From assembly GCF_003151255.1 (NCBI RefSeq), contig NZ_CP029481.1:4339108-4403107 (forward strand): a stretch of DNA of 64,000 nt. Reading direction: 5' to 3'. The position numbers and the translations under genes are program-made. Below the pieces are notes generated by a model. The model had not been told where the DNA came from and did no database searches. It saw only the letters and a program-made list of their open reading frames with translations. Origin of the DNA: Microvirga sp. 17 mud 1-3 (lineage in GTDB: Bacteria > Pseudomonadota > Alphaproteobacteria > Rhizobiales > Beijerinckiaceae). Position 1 is the stretch's first letter. The number at the start of each line of letters is the position of its first letter. This document shows positions 54,683 through 63,795 of the stretch, one piece after another.

Positions 54683-55617
54683 TGAATGGACCCCTGATCG
54701 CCCTCACGGGCGCCACCGGCTTCATCGGCCGTCATCTCCTCGCGGAGCTGCCGAAGCGGGGCTATCGGGTCCGCGTGCTGCTGCGCCGTCCCGCCGAGGT
54801 GCCGTCGGGCGCCACGAGCGCCGTGATCGGCGACATCGCGCAGCCCTTCAACATGGCCGCGGCCCTGCGGGACGTGGACGCGGTGATTCATTCGGCGGGC
54901 CTCGCCCATGCCATGTCGGGCCTGCCCGAGGACGATTACCGGGCCATCAACACGCAGGGCACCCTCGGCCTCGCCCGGGCGGCGGAGCGTGCAGGCGTCC
55001 GGCGCTTCGTGTTCCTGTCGTCCATCCGGGCCCAGAGCGGCCCCGTATCCGAGACGATCCTGACCGAGGCGATGGCGCCGCATCCGACCGATCCTTACGG
55101 CCGCTCGAAACTGGAGGCCGAAGAGGGGCTCGCCCGGCTCGGGCTCGACTGGGCGGCCCTGCGGCCCGTTCTGGTCTACGGGCCCGGCGTGAAGGGCAAC
55201 ATGGCGTCCCTGATGGCGCTCGCCCGCTCGCCCTGGCCCCTGCCGCTCGGCGGCCTCAAGGCACGGCGCTCGCTGCTCGCCCTCGACAACCTGACGGCGG
55301 CCGTGGAGGCTGTCCTGCGGGCACCGGGGCCCTTGCGGCGGCCCTTCATCGTGGCGGATCCGGAGCCCGTGACGGTGCCCGAGATCGTGACGGCCCTGCG
55401 GGCCGGCCTGGGCCGTGGCCCTGGCCTGCTTCCCGTTCCAGCCCCTCTTCTGAAGATGGCCGCAACGTCCATGGGGCGCCGCGAGGCCTATGAGCGGCTC
55501 GCGGGTTCTCTCGTGGCGAGTCCGGCGGCCCTGGCGGAGCTCGGCTGGGTTCCGGTTACGACGACGCCCGACGGGCTGCGGCGGCTGGCAGCGGAGCCTC
55601 CTTCGTCCGGCGGCTGA
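54682..55617 (+). CDS. NAD-dependent epimerase/dehydratase (extended SDR)
   Basis: The 311-residue protein has the cofactor motif GATGFIGRHLL, VIHSAGLAHA, SSIRAQSG and the YGRSKLEAE catalytic pair. It resembles sugar-4-reductase/epimerase proteins that accompany WbpL-type transferases in O-antigen clusters. The exact reaction is unknown. The 3' end overlaps the convergent capD-like gene by 62 bp. Confidence 0.85.
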   Translation: MNGPLIALTGATGFIGRHLLAELPKRGYRVRVLLRRPAEVPSGATSAVIGDIAQPFNMAAALRDVDAVIHSAGLAHAMSGLPEDDYRAINTQGTLGLARAAERAGVRRFVFLSSIRAQSGPVSETILTEAMAPHPTDPYGRSKLEAEEGLARLGLDWAALRPVLVYGPGVKGNMASLMALARSPWPLPLGGLKARRSLLALDNLTAAVEAVLRAPGPLRRPFIVADPEPVTVPEIVTALRAGLGRGPGLLPVPAPLLKMAATSMGRREAYERLAGSLVASPAALAELGWVPVTTTPDGLRRLAAEPPSSGG

Positions 55618-57517
55618 ATTCCGGAATCGCCTCCTCGAAGACTTCTTCGGCCGCCGCCCGGTCGCCGGTCTCGATAGCCTTGGCCAGGCGCTCCAGCCAC
55701 ATGTCGAGCCGGGCGCGGTCGGCGAAGATCGGCCGGGCCGCCATGACGCCGTCGACGCCGATCTCGGCACGGGATTCCTCGCGCGCGAAGAGGATTTCGT
55801 GCAGGCGCTCGCCTGGGCGCGTCCCCGTAACTGAGATCTCGATCTCCTCGCCGGGCTCGTATCCGGCGAGGCGGATCATGCGCTCGGCGAGCTCGTAGAT
55901 CCGGACCGGCTGGCCCATCTTGAGCACGTAGATCGAGGTGCGCTCATCGCTGTTCGCCCCGCTCGTGAGCGTCCGGCCTTCCGCATCCGCATGGGACGCC
56001 GAGGTGAGCACGAGATCCGCCGCTTCGCGGGTGGTCATGAAGTAGCGCACCATGTCCGGATGCGTGACCGTGACCGGCCCGCCGCGGGCGATCTGCGCCT
56101 TGAACTTGGGCACCACGGAGCCGACAGAGCCCAGCACGTTGCCGAAGCGCACCGCGATGAGCCGGGTCGCCCGGTTGCGGCCCATGAACTCCGCATCGAG
56201 GGCCTGCCCGTACATCTCGGCGAAGCGCTTCGTCGCGCCGAGCATCGAGACCGGGTCGATGGCCTTGTCGGTCGAGATGATCACGATGGCGTCGGCGCCC
56301 ACCTCGACGGCGGCGTCGGCCACGTTCACGGAGCCGAACACGTTGGTCTTGATGCCCTCGGTCCAGTTCTTTTCGAGATAGGGCACGTGCTTGAGCGCAG
56401 CCGCGTGGAAGACCACGTCCGGCCGGAAATCCTTCATGATCTCGCGCAGGCGGTCCCGGTCGCGCACGTCGGCGATGACGCCGTCCACCTTGGTGTCGCT
56501 GGACAGGATGACGGGGTTCTCGAGAATGCCGTAGAGGGAAGGCTCGGAACTTTCGAGAATCAGGAGGTCACTCGCGCCGAAGGCGACCACGCGGGTGCAG
56601 ATCTCCGATCCGATGGAGCCACCCCCGCCCGTCACGAGCACGCGCTTGCCGCGGATGAAATTCTCCAGCCGGTGCCGGTCGATCTGCACGGTCGGCCGCA
56701 GGAGCAGATCCTCGATTTCGAGGGGCGCGAGCTCCGCGTCGCGCATGCCTTCGCCGAGGCTCGTGACACGCACCAGCGGCAGGCCGAGGCGGCGGGCGCG
56801 GGCGATCAGCATGTCCGGATGGGCCTCCGGCGCCAGGGCGCTGGGGGTGGCGACCAGCCGGCGGATCGGAATGCCCCGCTCCTGGAATTCCTGGATCACC
56901 CGGTCGAGGTCCTCGAAGGTGCCGAGAACCGGCACGCCGCGGATCGACTGGCCGAGCTCATCCGAGCGGTAGGACAGGACGCCCTTGGGCTGGAGCCGCT
57001 TCACCGCGCCGGATTCGATCGCCCGCAGCACCATCTCGGTGTCGCTGCTGCGGCCAAGCAGCAGGGTCGGCGTGTTGGCGTCCCGCTCGATGGTGTTGCG
57101 GGAGCGGGCGTACTTCACGTAGCGGAAGGCAAGCCGGGGGCCGCCCAGCAGGAACATCTGGATCAGCCAGTAGAGCGCGATGGTGATCTTGCCGAAGAAG
57201 AACGTGCCGAGGAATTGCGGCGAGACCAGCACGTAGTCGATGACCAGGAGCGTCAGGGCCAGGACCGTGGAGGCCCGGAAGATATTGAACAGGTCGGGCA
57301 GGGACGCGAAGCGCCACTTGGACCGGTAGAGCTGGAAGAACCAGTAGATGATGCCCGCAAAAGCCACGAAGGGCGGCAGGAACAGGGGCAGGAGACGCAG
57401 GCGCTCATCCAGGAGAATGCCGTCGAAACGCACGAAGAAGGTCGCGAGGACGGCCACGGCCGTCATCACGAGGTCATGCACGACGATGAGAACTTTCTTG
57501 AAATCCTGCCTGGTCAT
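55556..57517 (-). CDS. Nucleoside-diphosphate-sugar epimerase/dehydratase, CapD/WbpM type
   Basis: The 653-residue protein has four N-terminal membrane helices (about 10-110), a CoA-binding-like Rossmann region (LLLGRSSDTEMVLRAIESGA), then the catalytic SDR domain with GGGGSIGSEICTRV, HAAALKHVPYLEKN, the active-site SMLGATK and RFGNVLGSVGSVVP. Such enzymes are inner-membrane UDP-GlcNAc C4/C6 dehydratases for O-antigen or capsule sugars. ATG 57517 is chosen; ATG 57529 is possible. Confidence 0.9.
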   Translation of the reverse strand: MTRQDFKKVLIVVHDLVMTAVAVLATFFVRFDGILLDERLRLLPLFLPPFVAFAGIIYWFFQLYRSKWRFASLPDLFNIFRASTVLALTLLVIDYVLVSPQFLGTFFFGKITIALYWLIQMFLLGGPRLAFRYVKYARSRNTIERDANTPTLLLGRSSDTEMVLRAIESGAVKRLQPKGVLSYRSDELGQSIRGVPVLGTFEDLDRVIQEFQERGIPIRRLVATPSALAPEAHPDMLIARARRLGLPLVRVTSLGEGMRDAELAPLEIEDLLLRPTVQIDRHRLENFIRGKRVLVTGGGGSIGSEICTRVVAFGASDLLILESSEPSLYGILENPVILSSDTKVDGVIADVRDRDRLREIMKDFRPDVVFHAAALKHVPYLEKNWTEGIKTNVFGSVNVADAAVEVGADAIVIISTDKAIDPVSMLGATKRFAEMYGQALDAEFMGRNRATRLIAVRFGNVLGSVGSVVPKFKAQIARGGPVTVTHPDMVRYFMTTREAADLVLTSASHADAEGRTLTSGANSDERTSIYVLKMGQPVRIYELAERMIRLAGYEPGEEIEISVTGTRPGERLHEILFAREESRAEIGVDGVMAARPIFADRARLDMWLERLAKAIETGDRAAAEEVFEEAIPEFSRRTKEAPLPAAAARRASS

Positions 57518-57609
57518 GGGGCCCGTCATATGTTGCACGGCGGTATCTGCCGGGCCCGGGCCTTTGTCAATGTAAGGCCGGCCCATACCTCCTCTGCCCT
57601 GGGAGCCCT

Positions 57610-58392
57610 TCAGGCTTCCGGCAGGGGCCGGTCCGCCACCACCAGGAGACCGCCTTCCTCTTGCGCCACATGGGCCGCAATGCCGAAGCTTTCGGCGAGA
57701 TGCGCCTCGGTGAGCACCTCGGCCGGCAGTGCATGGGCCTTGAGGCGGCCCCGGTCGAGGAGCACGACCGCATCCGCATAGCGGGCCGCCAGGGTGAGGT
57801 TGTGCATGATCGCCACCACCAGGGCGCCGGCCCGGGCCTGGGCCTTGAGCACGTCGAGCACCAGGAGCTCGTGCCGGGGGTCGAGGGCCGCGATGGGCTC
57901 GTCGGCCAGGATCGCGGGCGCTTTCGTCGCAAGGGCTCTGGCGAGGAGGACCCGGGCCCGCTCGCCCCCGGAGAGTTCCGTGGCGGGCCTCTGCTCGAAG
58001 CCCCGCAGGCCCACGGCCGACAGGGCATCGGCAACCGCCGCGCGGCCTTCGGGCGGCAGGGAATCCGGCGCCTCGCCGTGGGGCAGGCGGCCAAGGGCGA
58101 CCACGTCGGCCACCGGCAGGGGCCAGGCTACCTGTCCGCCCTGCGGCAGATACGCGATGGACCGCGCCCGCTCGGCGGCGCGCATCCGCGCCACGGGCCT
58201 GCCCGAGAGGGTCACGCTCCCGGCGGACGGCGCCAGCAGGCCCGCGAGGGTCCGCAGGAGGGTCGACTTGCCGGCTCCGTTGGGACCGATCACCACCGTG
58301 AAGCGTCCCGGCGCGAGGGCCAGGTCGATCCCGTCCAGGGCCTCGTTGCGGCCGAGGCGGACCGAGAGGGAGCGGGCGACGAGGTCGATCAT
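57610..58392 (-). CDS. FecE/BtuD/HmuV-type ABC importer ATPase
   Basis: The 260-residue ATPase has Walker A GPNGAGKS, Q-loop LPQGGQVAWPLPV, signature LSGGERARV, Walker B AILADEPIAALD and H-loop MHNLTLA. Sequence style fits iron-siderophore, haem or cobalamin importers. It overlaps the permease gene by four bases (ATGA), so the pair makes one transporter. No substrate-binding protein is adjacent in this window. Confidence 0.9.
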   Translation of the reverse strand: MIDLVARSLSVRLGRNEALDGIDLALAPGRFTVVIGPNGAGKSTLLRTLAGLLAPSAGSVTLSGRPVARMRAAERARSIAYLPQGGQVAWPLPVADVVALGRLPHGEAPDSLPPEGRAAVADALSAVGLRGFEQRPATELSGGERARVLLARALATKAPAILADEPIAALDPRHELLVLDVLKAQARAGALVVAIMHNLTLAARYADAVVLLDRGRLKAHALPAEVLTEAHLAESFGIAAHVAQEEGGLLVVADRPLPEA

Positions 58393-59393
58393 GCAGGGGT
58401 CTCCGCCAGCTCGGCCTTGCGGCGGGCAATGACCCAGAGGAAGAACGGCACCCCGAGGATCGCCGTCAGCACGCCGATCTTCACCTCGGTGGCGGACGGG
58501 ATGAGCCGCACGGCACAATCGGCCGCGAGCAGCAGCACCGCCCCGGCGAGGCCCGACGGCACCAGGGTCCGGGCCGGATCGTAGCCCGCGAAGGGGCGGA
58601 CCAGATGCGGCGCCACGAGGCCGACGAAACCGATGGAGCCCGCCACCGCCACGCAGGCCCCCGTGCCGATGGCCGCTCCACCGACCACGAGGATCCGCAG
58701 GCGGCCGAGATCGACCCCGAGGCTTCGCGCCGTGTCCTCGCCCAGAGCCAGGGCCCGCAGGCCCGGCCCGGCTGCCAGGACCGCGAGGCTCGCGACGAGC
58801 ACGAAGGGAGCCGCGAGCCCCACATGGACCAGGGAACGGTCCTCGAAGGAGCCGAGGAGCCAGAACACGATCTCGGTCACGGCGAAGGGATTCGGCGACA
58901 GGCTGATGGCAAGGGACGTGCCGGCTCCCGCGAGGCTTCCGACCGCAAGGCCCGCCAAAACGAGCACAACGACGGTGGCGCTGCGTCCGGCCACCGCCAC
59001 CACGAGCGCGATGGAGACGAGCGCCCCCGCGATGGCCGCGAGCGGCAGGGTCCAGGACAGGGCGCCCGCGAGCCCGAAATAGAGCACCGCAACCGCGCCC
59101 AGGGCGGCCGCCTGGGGCGCGCCGAACACCGCCGTGTCGGCGAGCGGGTTGCGCAGCAGGCCCTGGAGCCCGGCGCCCGTGAGCCCGAAGATCCAGCCGA
59201 CCAGAAGCGCGAGGAGGGTGCGCGGCAGGCGAATGTCCCGCACCACGATGCTGGCGCTGCCCTGGTCCGACAGCAGCGCCTTCACGGCCTCCGCCAGCCC
59301 GATCGGCGCCGGTCCGATGGCGAGCGAAGCGCCGGCGAGAATCACCGCGAGGAGCGCAAGGAGGAGGACGAGGAGCGTCCGGGAGGAGGGCAT
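58389..59393 (-). CDS. FecCD-family ABC importer permease
   Basis: The 334-residue permease has nine to ten helices and the FecCD motifs RLPRTLLALLVGWIFGLTGAGLQGLLRNPLADTAVFG and GSIGFVGLVAPHLVRPFAG, the latter contacting the ATPase. The substrate class is iron chelate, haem or B12; which is unknown. ATG 59393 is used. The gene is preceded by repeat A3. Confidence 0.9.
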   Translation of the reverse strand: MPSSRTLLVLLLALLAVILAGASLAIGPAPIGLAEAVKALLSDQGSASIVVRDIRLPRTLLALLVGWIFGLTGAGLQGLLRNPLADTAVFGAPQAAALGAVAVLYFGLAGALSWTLPLAAIAGALVSIALVVAVAGRSATVVVLVLAGLAVGSLAGAGTSLAISLSPNPFAVTEIVFWLLGSFEDRSLVHVGLAAPFVLVASLAVLAAGPGLRALALGEDTARSLGVDLGRLRILVVGGAAIGTGACVAVAGSIGFVGLVAPHLVRPFAGYDPARTLVPSGLAGAVLLLAADCAVRLIPSATEVKIGVLTAILGVPFFLWVIARRKAELAETPA

Positions 59394-59470
59394 GGCGGCG
59401 TCACTGTTCAGGCCCGGTCGCGATAGCAACAGCCGGCGACGGTGTCACCTTTCATTCGGTGCGCACATCC

Positions 59471-59615
59471 CGTCATTCCGGGATGGTCCAAAGGACCAGG
59501 CCCGGAACCCATAACCGCTGACAGAGCAGGAGAGAGCACAGCGGTTATCGTTAGCTTTGTTCTGAAACGCCGGTGTTTATGGGTTCCGGGCTCGCCTGCG
59601 GCGCCCCGGAATGAC
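59471..59615. repeat. 145-bp palindromic intergenic repeat, copy A3
   Basis: Begins CGTCATTCCGG and ends CCGGAATGAC, with AGGCCCGGAACCCATAACCGCTG and GTTTATGGGTTCCGGGC inside, closely matching A2. With short flanks it fills the 358-bp space between the divergent permease and aminotransferase genes. No other feature was seen there. Confidence 0.75.
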
Positions 59616-59751
59616 ACGGAAGGAGGCTTTTATCGTCCCAGTCGTGCGCGAACCCGGCATGACGAAAGGGCGAGGAATGCCGGGTTCGATTGCGCGCAAC
59701 TCCATGCTACGAACGCACCATCCCTTGCGTCACAACGAACGAGAGCGCCGC

Positions 59752-60906
59752 ATGAACCCGATCTTCGCCAATATTCCCACGACCGTCTTCGAGGTGATGT
59801 CGGGCCTGGCGCGGGAGACCGGCGCCATCAATCTCGGCCAGGGCTTTCCGGACGATCCGGGGCCGGAGGACGTGCGGCGCGCGGCGGCGGATGCGGTGCT
59901 GAACGGCTACAACCAGTATCCGTCCATGATGGGGCTGCCCGAGCTGCGCAGCGCCATCGCGGCCCATTACGGGCGCTGGCAGGGGCTCGACCTCGACCCG
60001 AACACGGAGGTCATGGTCACGTCCGGTGCCACGGAGGCGCTGGTGGGCGCGATCCTCGGCATCGTCGAGCCAGGCGACGAGGTGGTGCTGTTCGAGCCGA
60101 TGTACGACGCCTATCTGCCGCTCGTGCGGCTTGCGGGCGGCGTGCCGAAATTCGTCACCCTCCAGCCGCCCCATTTCCGGCTGACCGAGGAGGCTCTGGC
60201 CAAGGCCTTCTCGCCGAAGACCAAGGCGGTTCTGTTCAACAACCCGCTCAACCCGACCGCCACGACCTTCTCGGACGAGGACCTCGCGTTGCTGGCGGAT
60301 TTCTGCCGCCGGCACGATGCCATCGTCATTTCGGACGAGGTGTGGGAGCACGTGGTCTTCGACGGGCGCCGGCACCGGTCGGCGCTCGGGCTCGAGGGCA
60401 TGCGCGAGCGGGCCGTGAAGATCGGCTCGGCGGGCAAGATCTTCAGCCTCACGGGCTGGAAGGTCGGCTTCGTGTGCGCCGCGCCGCACATCCTGAAGGT
60501 GCTGGCCAAGTCCCACCAGTTCCTCACCTTCACGACCCCGCCGAACCTCCAGTCCGCCGTGGCCTACGGCCTTGGCAAGGAGGATTCCTATTTCGACGAC
60601 ATGCGGGCGAATTTCAGCCGCAGCCGGGACCGGTTCACGGCGGGCCTGCGGACCTTGGGTTTCGACGTGATTCCGAGCCAGGGCACCTATTTCGTCAATA
60701 TCGACATCTCGAGCCTCGGCGAGACCGACGACGTTGCCTTCTGCCGCCGGCTCGTGCTGGAGCACGGCGTCGCGGCCATCCCGGTTTCGGCCTTCTATGC
60801 CGAGGGCGCGGTGAAGACTGTGGTGCGGTTCTGCTTCGCCAAGAAGGACGCGACTCTCGATGCGGGGCTGGAGCGGCTGGCGAAGGCGATCAGGCGCGCG
60901 GCCTGA
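59752..60906 (+). CDS. Class I/II pyridoxal-phosphate aminotransferase
   Basis: The 384-residue enzyme has INLGQGFPDDPGPEDV, VTSGATEALVGAILGIV, NNPLNPTATTF and the PLP-lysine motif SAGKIFSLTGWKVGF, with the C-terminal VRFCFAK. It resembles the kynurenine/methionine aminotransferase (YbdL) branch. Substrate not readable. ATG 59752 is chosen since upstream codons lie in repeat A3 and its flank. Confidence 0.9.
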   Translation: MNPIFANIPTTVFEVMSGLARETGAINLGQGFPDDPGPEDVRRAAADAVLNGYNQYPSMMGLPELRSAIAAHYGRWQGLDLDPNTEVMVTSGATEALVGAILGIVEPGDEVVLFEPMYDAYLPLVRLAGGVPKFVTLQPPHFRLTEEALAKAFSPKTKAVLFNNPLNPTATTFSDEDLALLADFCRRHDAIVISDEVWEHVVFDGRRHRSALGLEGMRERAVKIGSAGKIFSLTGWKVGFVCAAPHILKVLAKSHQFLTFTTPPNLQSAVAYGLGKEDSYFDDMRANFSRSRDRFTAGLRTLGFDVIPSQGTYFVNIDISSLGETDDVAFCRRLVLEHGVAAIPVSAFYAEGAVKTVVRFCFAKKDATLDAGLERLAKAIRRAA

Positions 60907-60951
60907 CGAAGGGGCAGGGCTCTTTCGCCGTTGTATCCCAAAGCGGAACGC

Positions 60952-61063
60952 CTTAAAGTCTCGGACGTGAGGTCGACCTCACGTCCGAGACTTTAAGCTT
61001 CTGATTTTTCGAGCATCTTTTCACGCAAAACCGGTTCCCACTTTTGCGTTCGATGCTCTAGCG
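60952..61063. repeat. Core-plus-palindrome intergenic repeat C2 with perfect 46-bp palindrome
   Basis: 60952-60997 is a perfect 46-bp palindrome centred on GTCGAC. It is followed by the reverse-oriented core (61011-61061: GAGCATCTTTTCACGC ... GCGTTCGATGCTC). Compared with C1 and C3 the order is flipped, i.e. the whole element is inserted on the opposite strand. It could form a long hairpin ending aminotransferase transcription. Confidence 0.75.
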
Positions 61064-61104
61064 TGCATCCCGTTGTGGTCCAACCTGAAGGAGCCCCACC
61101 CTCG

Positions 61105-62193
61105 ATGATCCGACTTCTCGTTTCGCTGGCCGTCGCATTCGGCCTTGCGACGGCCGCCGCCGCTCAGGAGCGCGTCGTCAACGTCTACAACTGGTCCGAC
61201 TATATCGACCCGAAGGCGCTGGACGAGTTTACCAAGGAGACCGGCATCAAGGTCGTCTACGACACCTACGACAACAACGAGATCGTCGAGACGAAGCTGC
61301 TCGCAGGCAAGTCCGGCTACGATATCGTCGTGCCCTCCGGCCCGTTCCTGCAGCGCCTGATCGGCGCCAAGATCTTCCAGAAGCTCGACAAGGCGAAGCT
61401 GCCGAACCTCGCCAACCAGTGGCCCGACATCACCCAGCGTCTCGCGGTGTTCGATCCCGGCAACCAATATGCCGTGAACTACATGTGGGGCACCACGGGC
61501 ATCGGCGTGAATCTCAAGAAGGTGCGCGAGATCCTCGGCAACGAGGCCCCGCTTAACACCTGGGACCTGGTGATGAAGCCGGAGATCGCCTCGAAGCTGA
61601 AGGCCTGCGGCATCTATATGCTTGACAGCCCCGAGGATCTCTTCCCGGGCATCCTGGCCTATCTCGGCCTCAACCCGGATTCCAAGCGCAACGAGGACCT
61701 GACCAAGGCGGGCGACGCCCTGTTCCGCGTCCGCAGCAACGTGCAGAAGTTCCACTCGTCGGAATACATCAACGCGCTCGCCAACGGCGACATCTGCGTG
61801 GCCGTCGGTTATTCGGGCGACATCATCCAGGCCAAGTTGCGGGCCGAGGAGGCCAAGAACGGTGTCGAGGTCGCGTATGTCATTCCGCGCGAAGGCGCGC
61901 TGATGTGGTTCGACAACTTCGCGATCCCGGCGGATGCCAAGAACGTGGCCGAGGCGCATGCCTTCATCGACTTCATGCTCAAGCCCGAGATCGCGGCCAT
62001 GAACACGAATTTCGTGTCCTATGCGTCCGGCAACCTCGCGGCGAAGAAGTTCGTGAAGCCCGAGATCCTCAACGATCCCGGCATCTACCCGGACGACGCC
62101 ACCTTCAAGCGCCTGTTCACCAACACGGCCTATGACGAGCGTTCCCAGCGCACGGTCACCCGGCTGTGGACGCGGGTGAAGACCGGGCGTTAA
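61105..62193 (+). CDS. Polyamine ABC transporter substrate-binding protein (PotF/PotD type)
   Basis: The 362-residue protein has a signal peptide (LLVSLAVAFGLATAAAAQ) and the PotF opening VVNVYNWSDYIDPKALDEF. YDTYDNNEIVETKLLAGKSGYDIVVPSG, YMWGTTGIGVNLKKV and VIPREGALMWFDNFAIPADA follow, all typical of putrescine/spermidine binding proteins. It works in the periplasm. No permease or ATPase genes follow; a terminator comes 45 bases after the stop, so it is transcribed alone. Confidence 0.9.
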   Translation: MIRLLVSLAVAFGLATAAAAQERVVNVYNWSDYIDPKALDEFTKETGIKVVYDTYDNNEIVETKLLAGKSGYDIVVPSGPFLQRLIGAKIFQKLDKAKLPNLANQWPDITQRLAVFDPGNQYAVNYMWGTTGIGVNLKKVREILGNEAPLNTWDLVMKPEIASKLKACGIYMLDSPEDLFPGILAYLGLNPDSKRNEDLTKAGDALFRVRSNVQKFHSSEYINALANGDICVAVGYSGDIIQAKLRAEEAKNGVEVAYVIPREGALMWFDNFAIPADAKNVAEAHAFIDFMLKPEIAAMNTNFVSYASGNLAAKKFVKPEILNDPGIYPDDATFKRLFTNTAYDERSQRTVTRLWTRVKTGR

Positions 62194-62237
62194 TCCACGG
62201 CTCAGGATGGCCTCGTCATCCTGGTGCGTAAGCTTTG

Positions 62238-62267
62238 ATGCTCCGCCCTCAAGGCGGAGCATTTTTT
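62238..62267 (+). terminator. Terminator after the polyamine-binding protein gene
   Basis: ATGCTCCGCC (62238-62247) and GGCGGAGCAT (62253-62262) form a perfect ten-pair stem with loop CTCAA, followed by TTTTTT. Confidence 0.9.
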
Positions 62268-62287
62268 ATGGAAGGAAGTGCCGAATC

Positions 62288-63013
62288 ATGCGCCTTGCCG
62301 CCCTCGCCGCCTGCGCGGCCCTCCTCGCCACCCCGGCCCTCGCGGACAATACCAGCCCGCCGACCCCCACGCTCAGCGTCATGGGCTCGGGCGAAGCGCA
62401 GCTGAAGCCCGATTTCGCCCGCCTCTTCGTGGCGGTCGAGACGCAAGGGGACACGGTTGGCAAGGTCGTGGAGGCGAACCGGACCTCCTCCGAGGAGGTG
62501 CTGGCCCGGCTCCAGTCCCTCGGGATCAAGAAGGAGGACATCCGGACCGAGAACTTCCAGGTCTTCCAGACGCCGCCGCGGATGGACAATACGGGCAAGG
62601 AGATGAAGGTCCCGAAATTCACGGCCAATCACCGGCTGCGGATCACCACGCGGGATCTCGACGGAGTCGGGCGCCTCGCGGGCGAAGTCCTGGCGAGCCC
62701 CAACATGCTGTTCCAGTCCGTGACCTTCGGCCTCGACAAGCAGGAGGAGGGCGGCGACGAGGCCCGCCGGGCGGCGGTCCGCGACGCGAAGCGGCAGGCC
62801 GAGCTTTACGCCCAGACGGCCGGCGTGACCCTCGGCCGGATCCTCACGATCCGGGACGGCTCGGCCCAGCCCTACGAACCGCCCCAGGGCGGCTTCCGCA
62901 TGCAGGCCATGAAGGCGGCATCCCCCGCCGAAGACATCCCGATCGTCCCTCCGGCGACCCTGCGCTACACCTCGACCATCCAGATGGTGTGGGAAATCGC
63001 CCCGAAGCCGTGA
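62288..63013 (+). CDS. SIMPL-domain (DUF541) periplasmic protein
   Basis: The 241-residue protein has a signal peptide (LAALAACAALLATPALA) and the SIMPL fold with LSVMGSGEAQLKPDFARLFVAVETQG, GIKKEDIRTENFQVFQTP and AKRQAELYAQTAGVTLGRILTI. Members bind or assemble at the envelope and are linked to oxidative stress; the function is not settled. It stands alone behind a terminator. Confidence 0.9.
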   Translation: MRLAALAACAALLATPALADNTSPPTPTLSVMGSGEAQLKPDFARLFVAVETQGDTVGKVVEANRTSSEEVLARLQSLGIKKEDIRTENFQVFQTPPRMDNTGKEMKVPKFTANHRLRITTRDLDGVGRLAGEVLASPNMLFQSVTFGLDKQEEGGDEARRAAVRDAKRQAELYAQTAGVTLGRILTIRDGSAQPYEPPQGGFRMQAMKAASPAEDIPIVPPATLRYTSTIQMVWEIAPKP

Positions 63014-63211
63014 GGCAGGCGGGCCGCCGGACTGTTCTGGCGGCCTTGACCCCAATCGTCGGTTCAATAGGGTGTTCGGGTCAAAAAAGGCGGACCGGTT
63101 TGGTTAGCCCGGTCGTTCCCGGCTCCGGGAGCTCTGGCTGGCGCATGCGCCAAGTCCCGTGACGTTGACCTCGGTGCATGGTGCACTTGGGGAACGTAGG
63201 GACATGTCAAA

Positions 63212-63634
63212 ATGCAGCAACAGATCTCAGTCGTCACGCTCGGCATCCGCGATCTCGGGCGGTCGCGGCGCTTCTATGTGGAGGGCTTCGGATGGAAGCC
63301 GGTCTTCGAGAACGCGGAAATCGTCTTCTACCAGATGAACGGCTTCGTCCTCGGAACCTGGCTCGGAGCCTGCTTGGAGGACGACATGCAGCGGGAGAAT
63401 CCGGCGCGCTCCGGGTCGTTTTCCCTCGCCCACAATGTCCCGCACCGTGAGGACGTCGCGCCGACCATCGAGAGGCTGTCCCGGTTCGGCGGCCGGATCC
63501 TCAGGCTTGCAGACGCGCCGACGCATGGCGGATTTCGCGGCTATATCGCCGATCCCGATGACCATGCCTGGGAAATCGCCTGGAATCCCGCCTGGTCCAT
63601 CGATGCCGCCGGAATGGTGATGTTCGGCGTCTAA
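63212..63634 (+). CDS. VOC (glyoxalase/bleomycin-resistance) family protein
   Basis: The 140-residue protein has paired beta-alpha-beta-beta-beta modules: ISVVTLGIRDLGRSRRFYVEGFGW and the C-terminal GYIADPDDHAWEIAWNP with the usual Glu ligand. The first-module metal ligand is not obvious, so catalytic activity is uncertain. Its TAA stop lies at the start of repeat C3. Confidence 0.88.
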   Translation: MQQQISVVTLGIRDLGRSRRFYVEGFGWKPVFENAEIVFYQMNGFVLGTWLGACLEDDMQRENPARSGSFSLAHNVPHREDVAPTIERLSRFGGRILRLADAPTHGGFRGYIADPDDHAWEIAWNPAWSIDAAGMVMFGV

Positions 63635-63727
63635 AGCATACGGCGCAAACGCCGGAACCGGTTTTGCGTGGAAAGGCGCTCAAAAAGAAGACCTCGGGCG
63701 CGAATTCGAATTCGCGCCCGAGGCTTT
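63633..63727. repeat. Core-plus-palindrome intergenic repeat C3
   Basis: The core AAAGCATACGGCGC...GTGGAAAGGCGCTC (63633-63681) is followed by a perfect 32-bp palindrome at 63692-63723 (half: CCTCGGGCGCGAATTC). Architecture and orientation match C1, with a different palindrome sequence. It separates convergent genes. Confidence 0.75.
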
Positions 63728-63730
63728 GCA

Positions 63731-63766
63731 ACGAAAAGAGCGGATTCCATCGGTGTGGAATCCGCT
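63731..63766 (-). terminator. Terminator downstream of ptsN
   Basis: On the minus strand AGCGGATTCCA and TGGAATCCGCT (arms 63756-63766 and 63739-63749) form an 11-pair stem with six-base loop, followed by CTTTTCGT. It is 30 bases past the ptsN stop. Confidence 0.7.
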
Positions 63767-63795
63767 CCGGAGAACTTGACCGTTCTGGATGAGCC

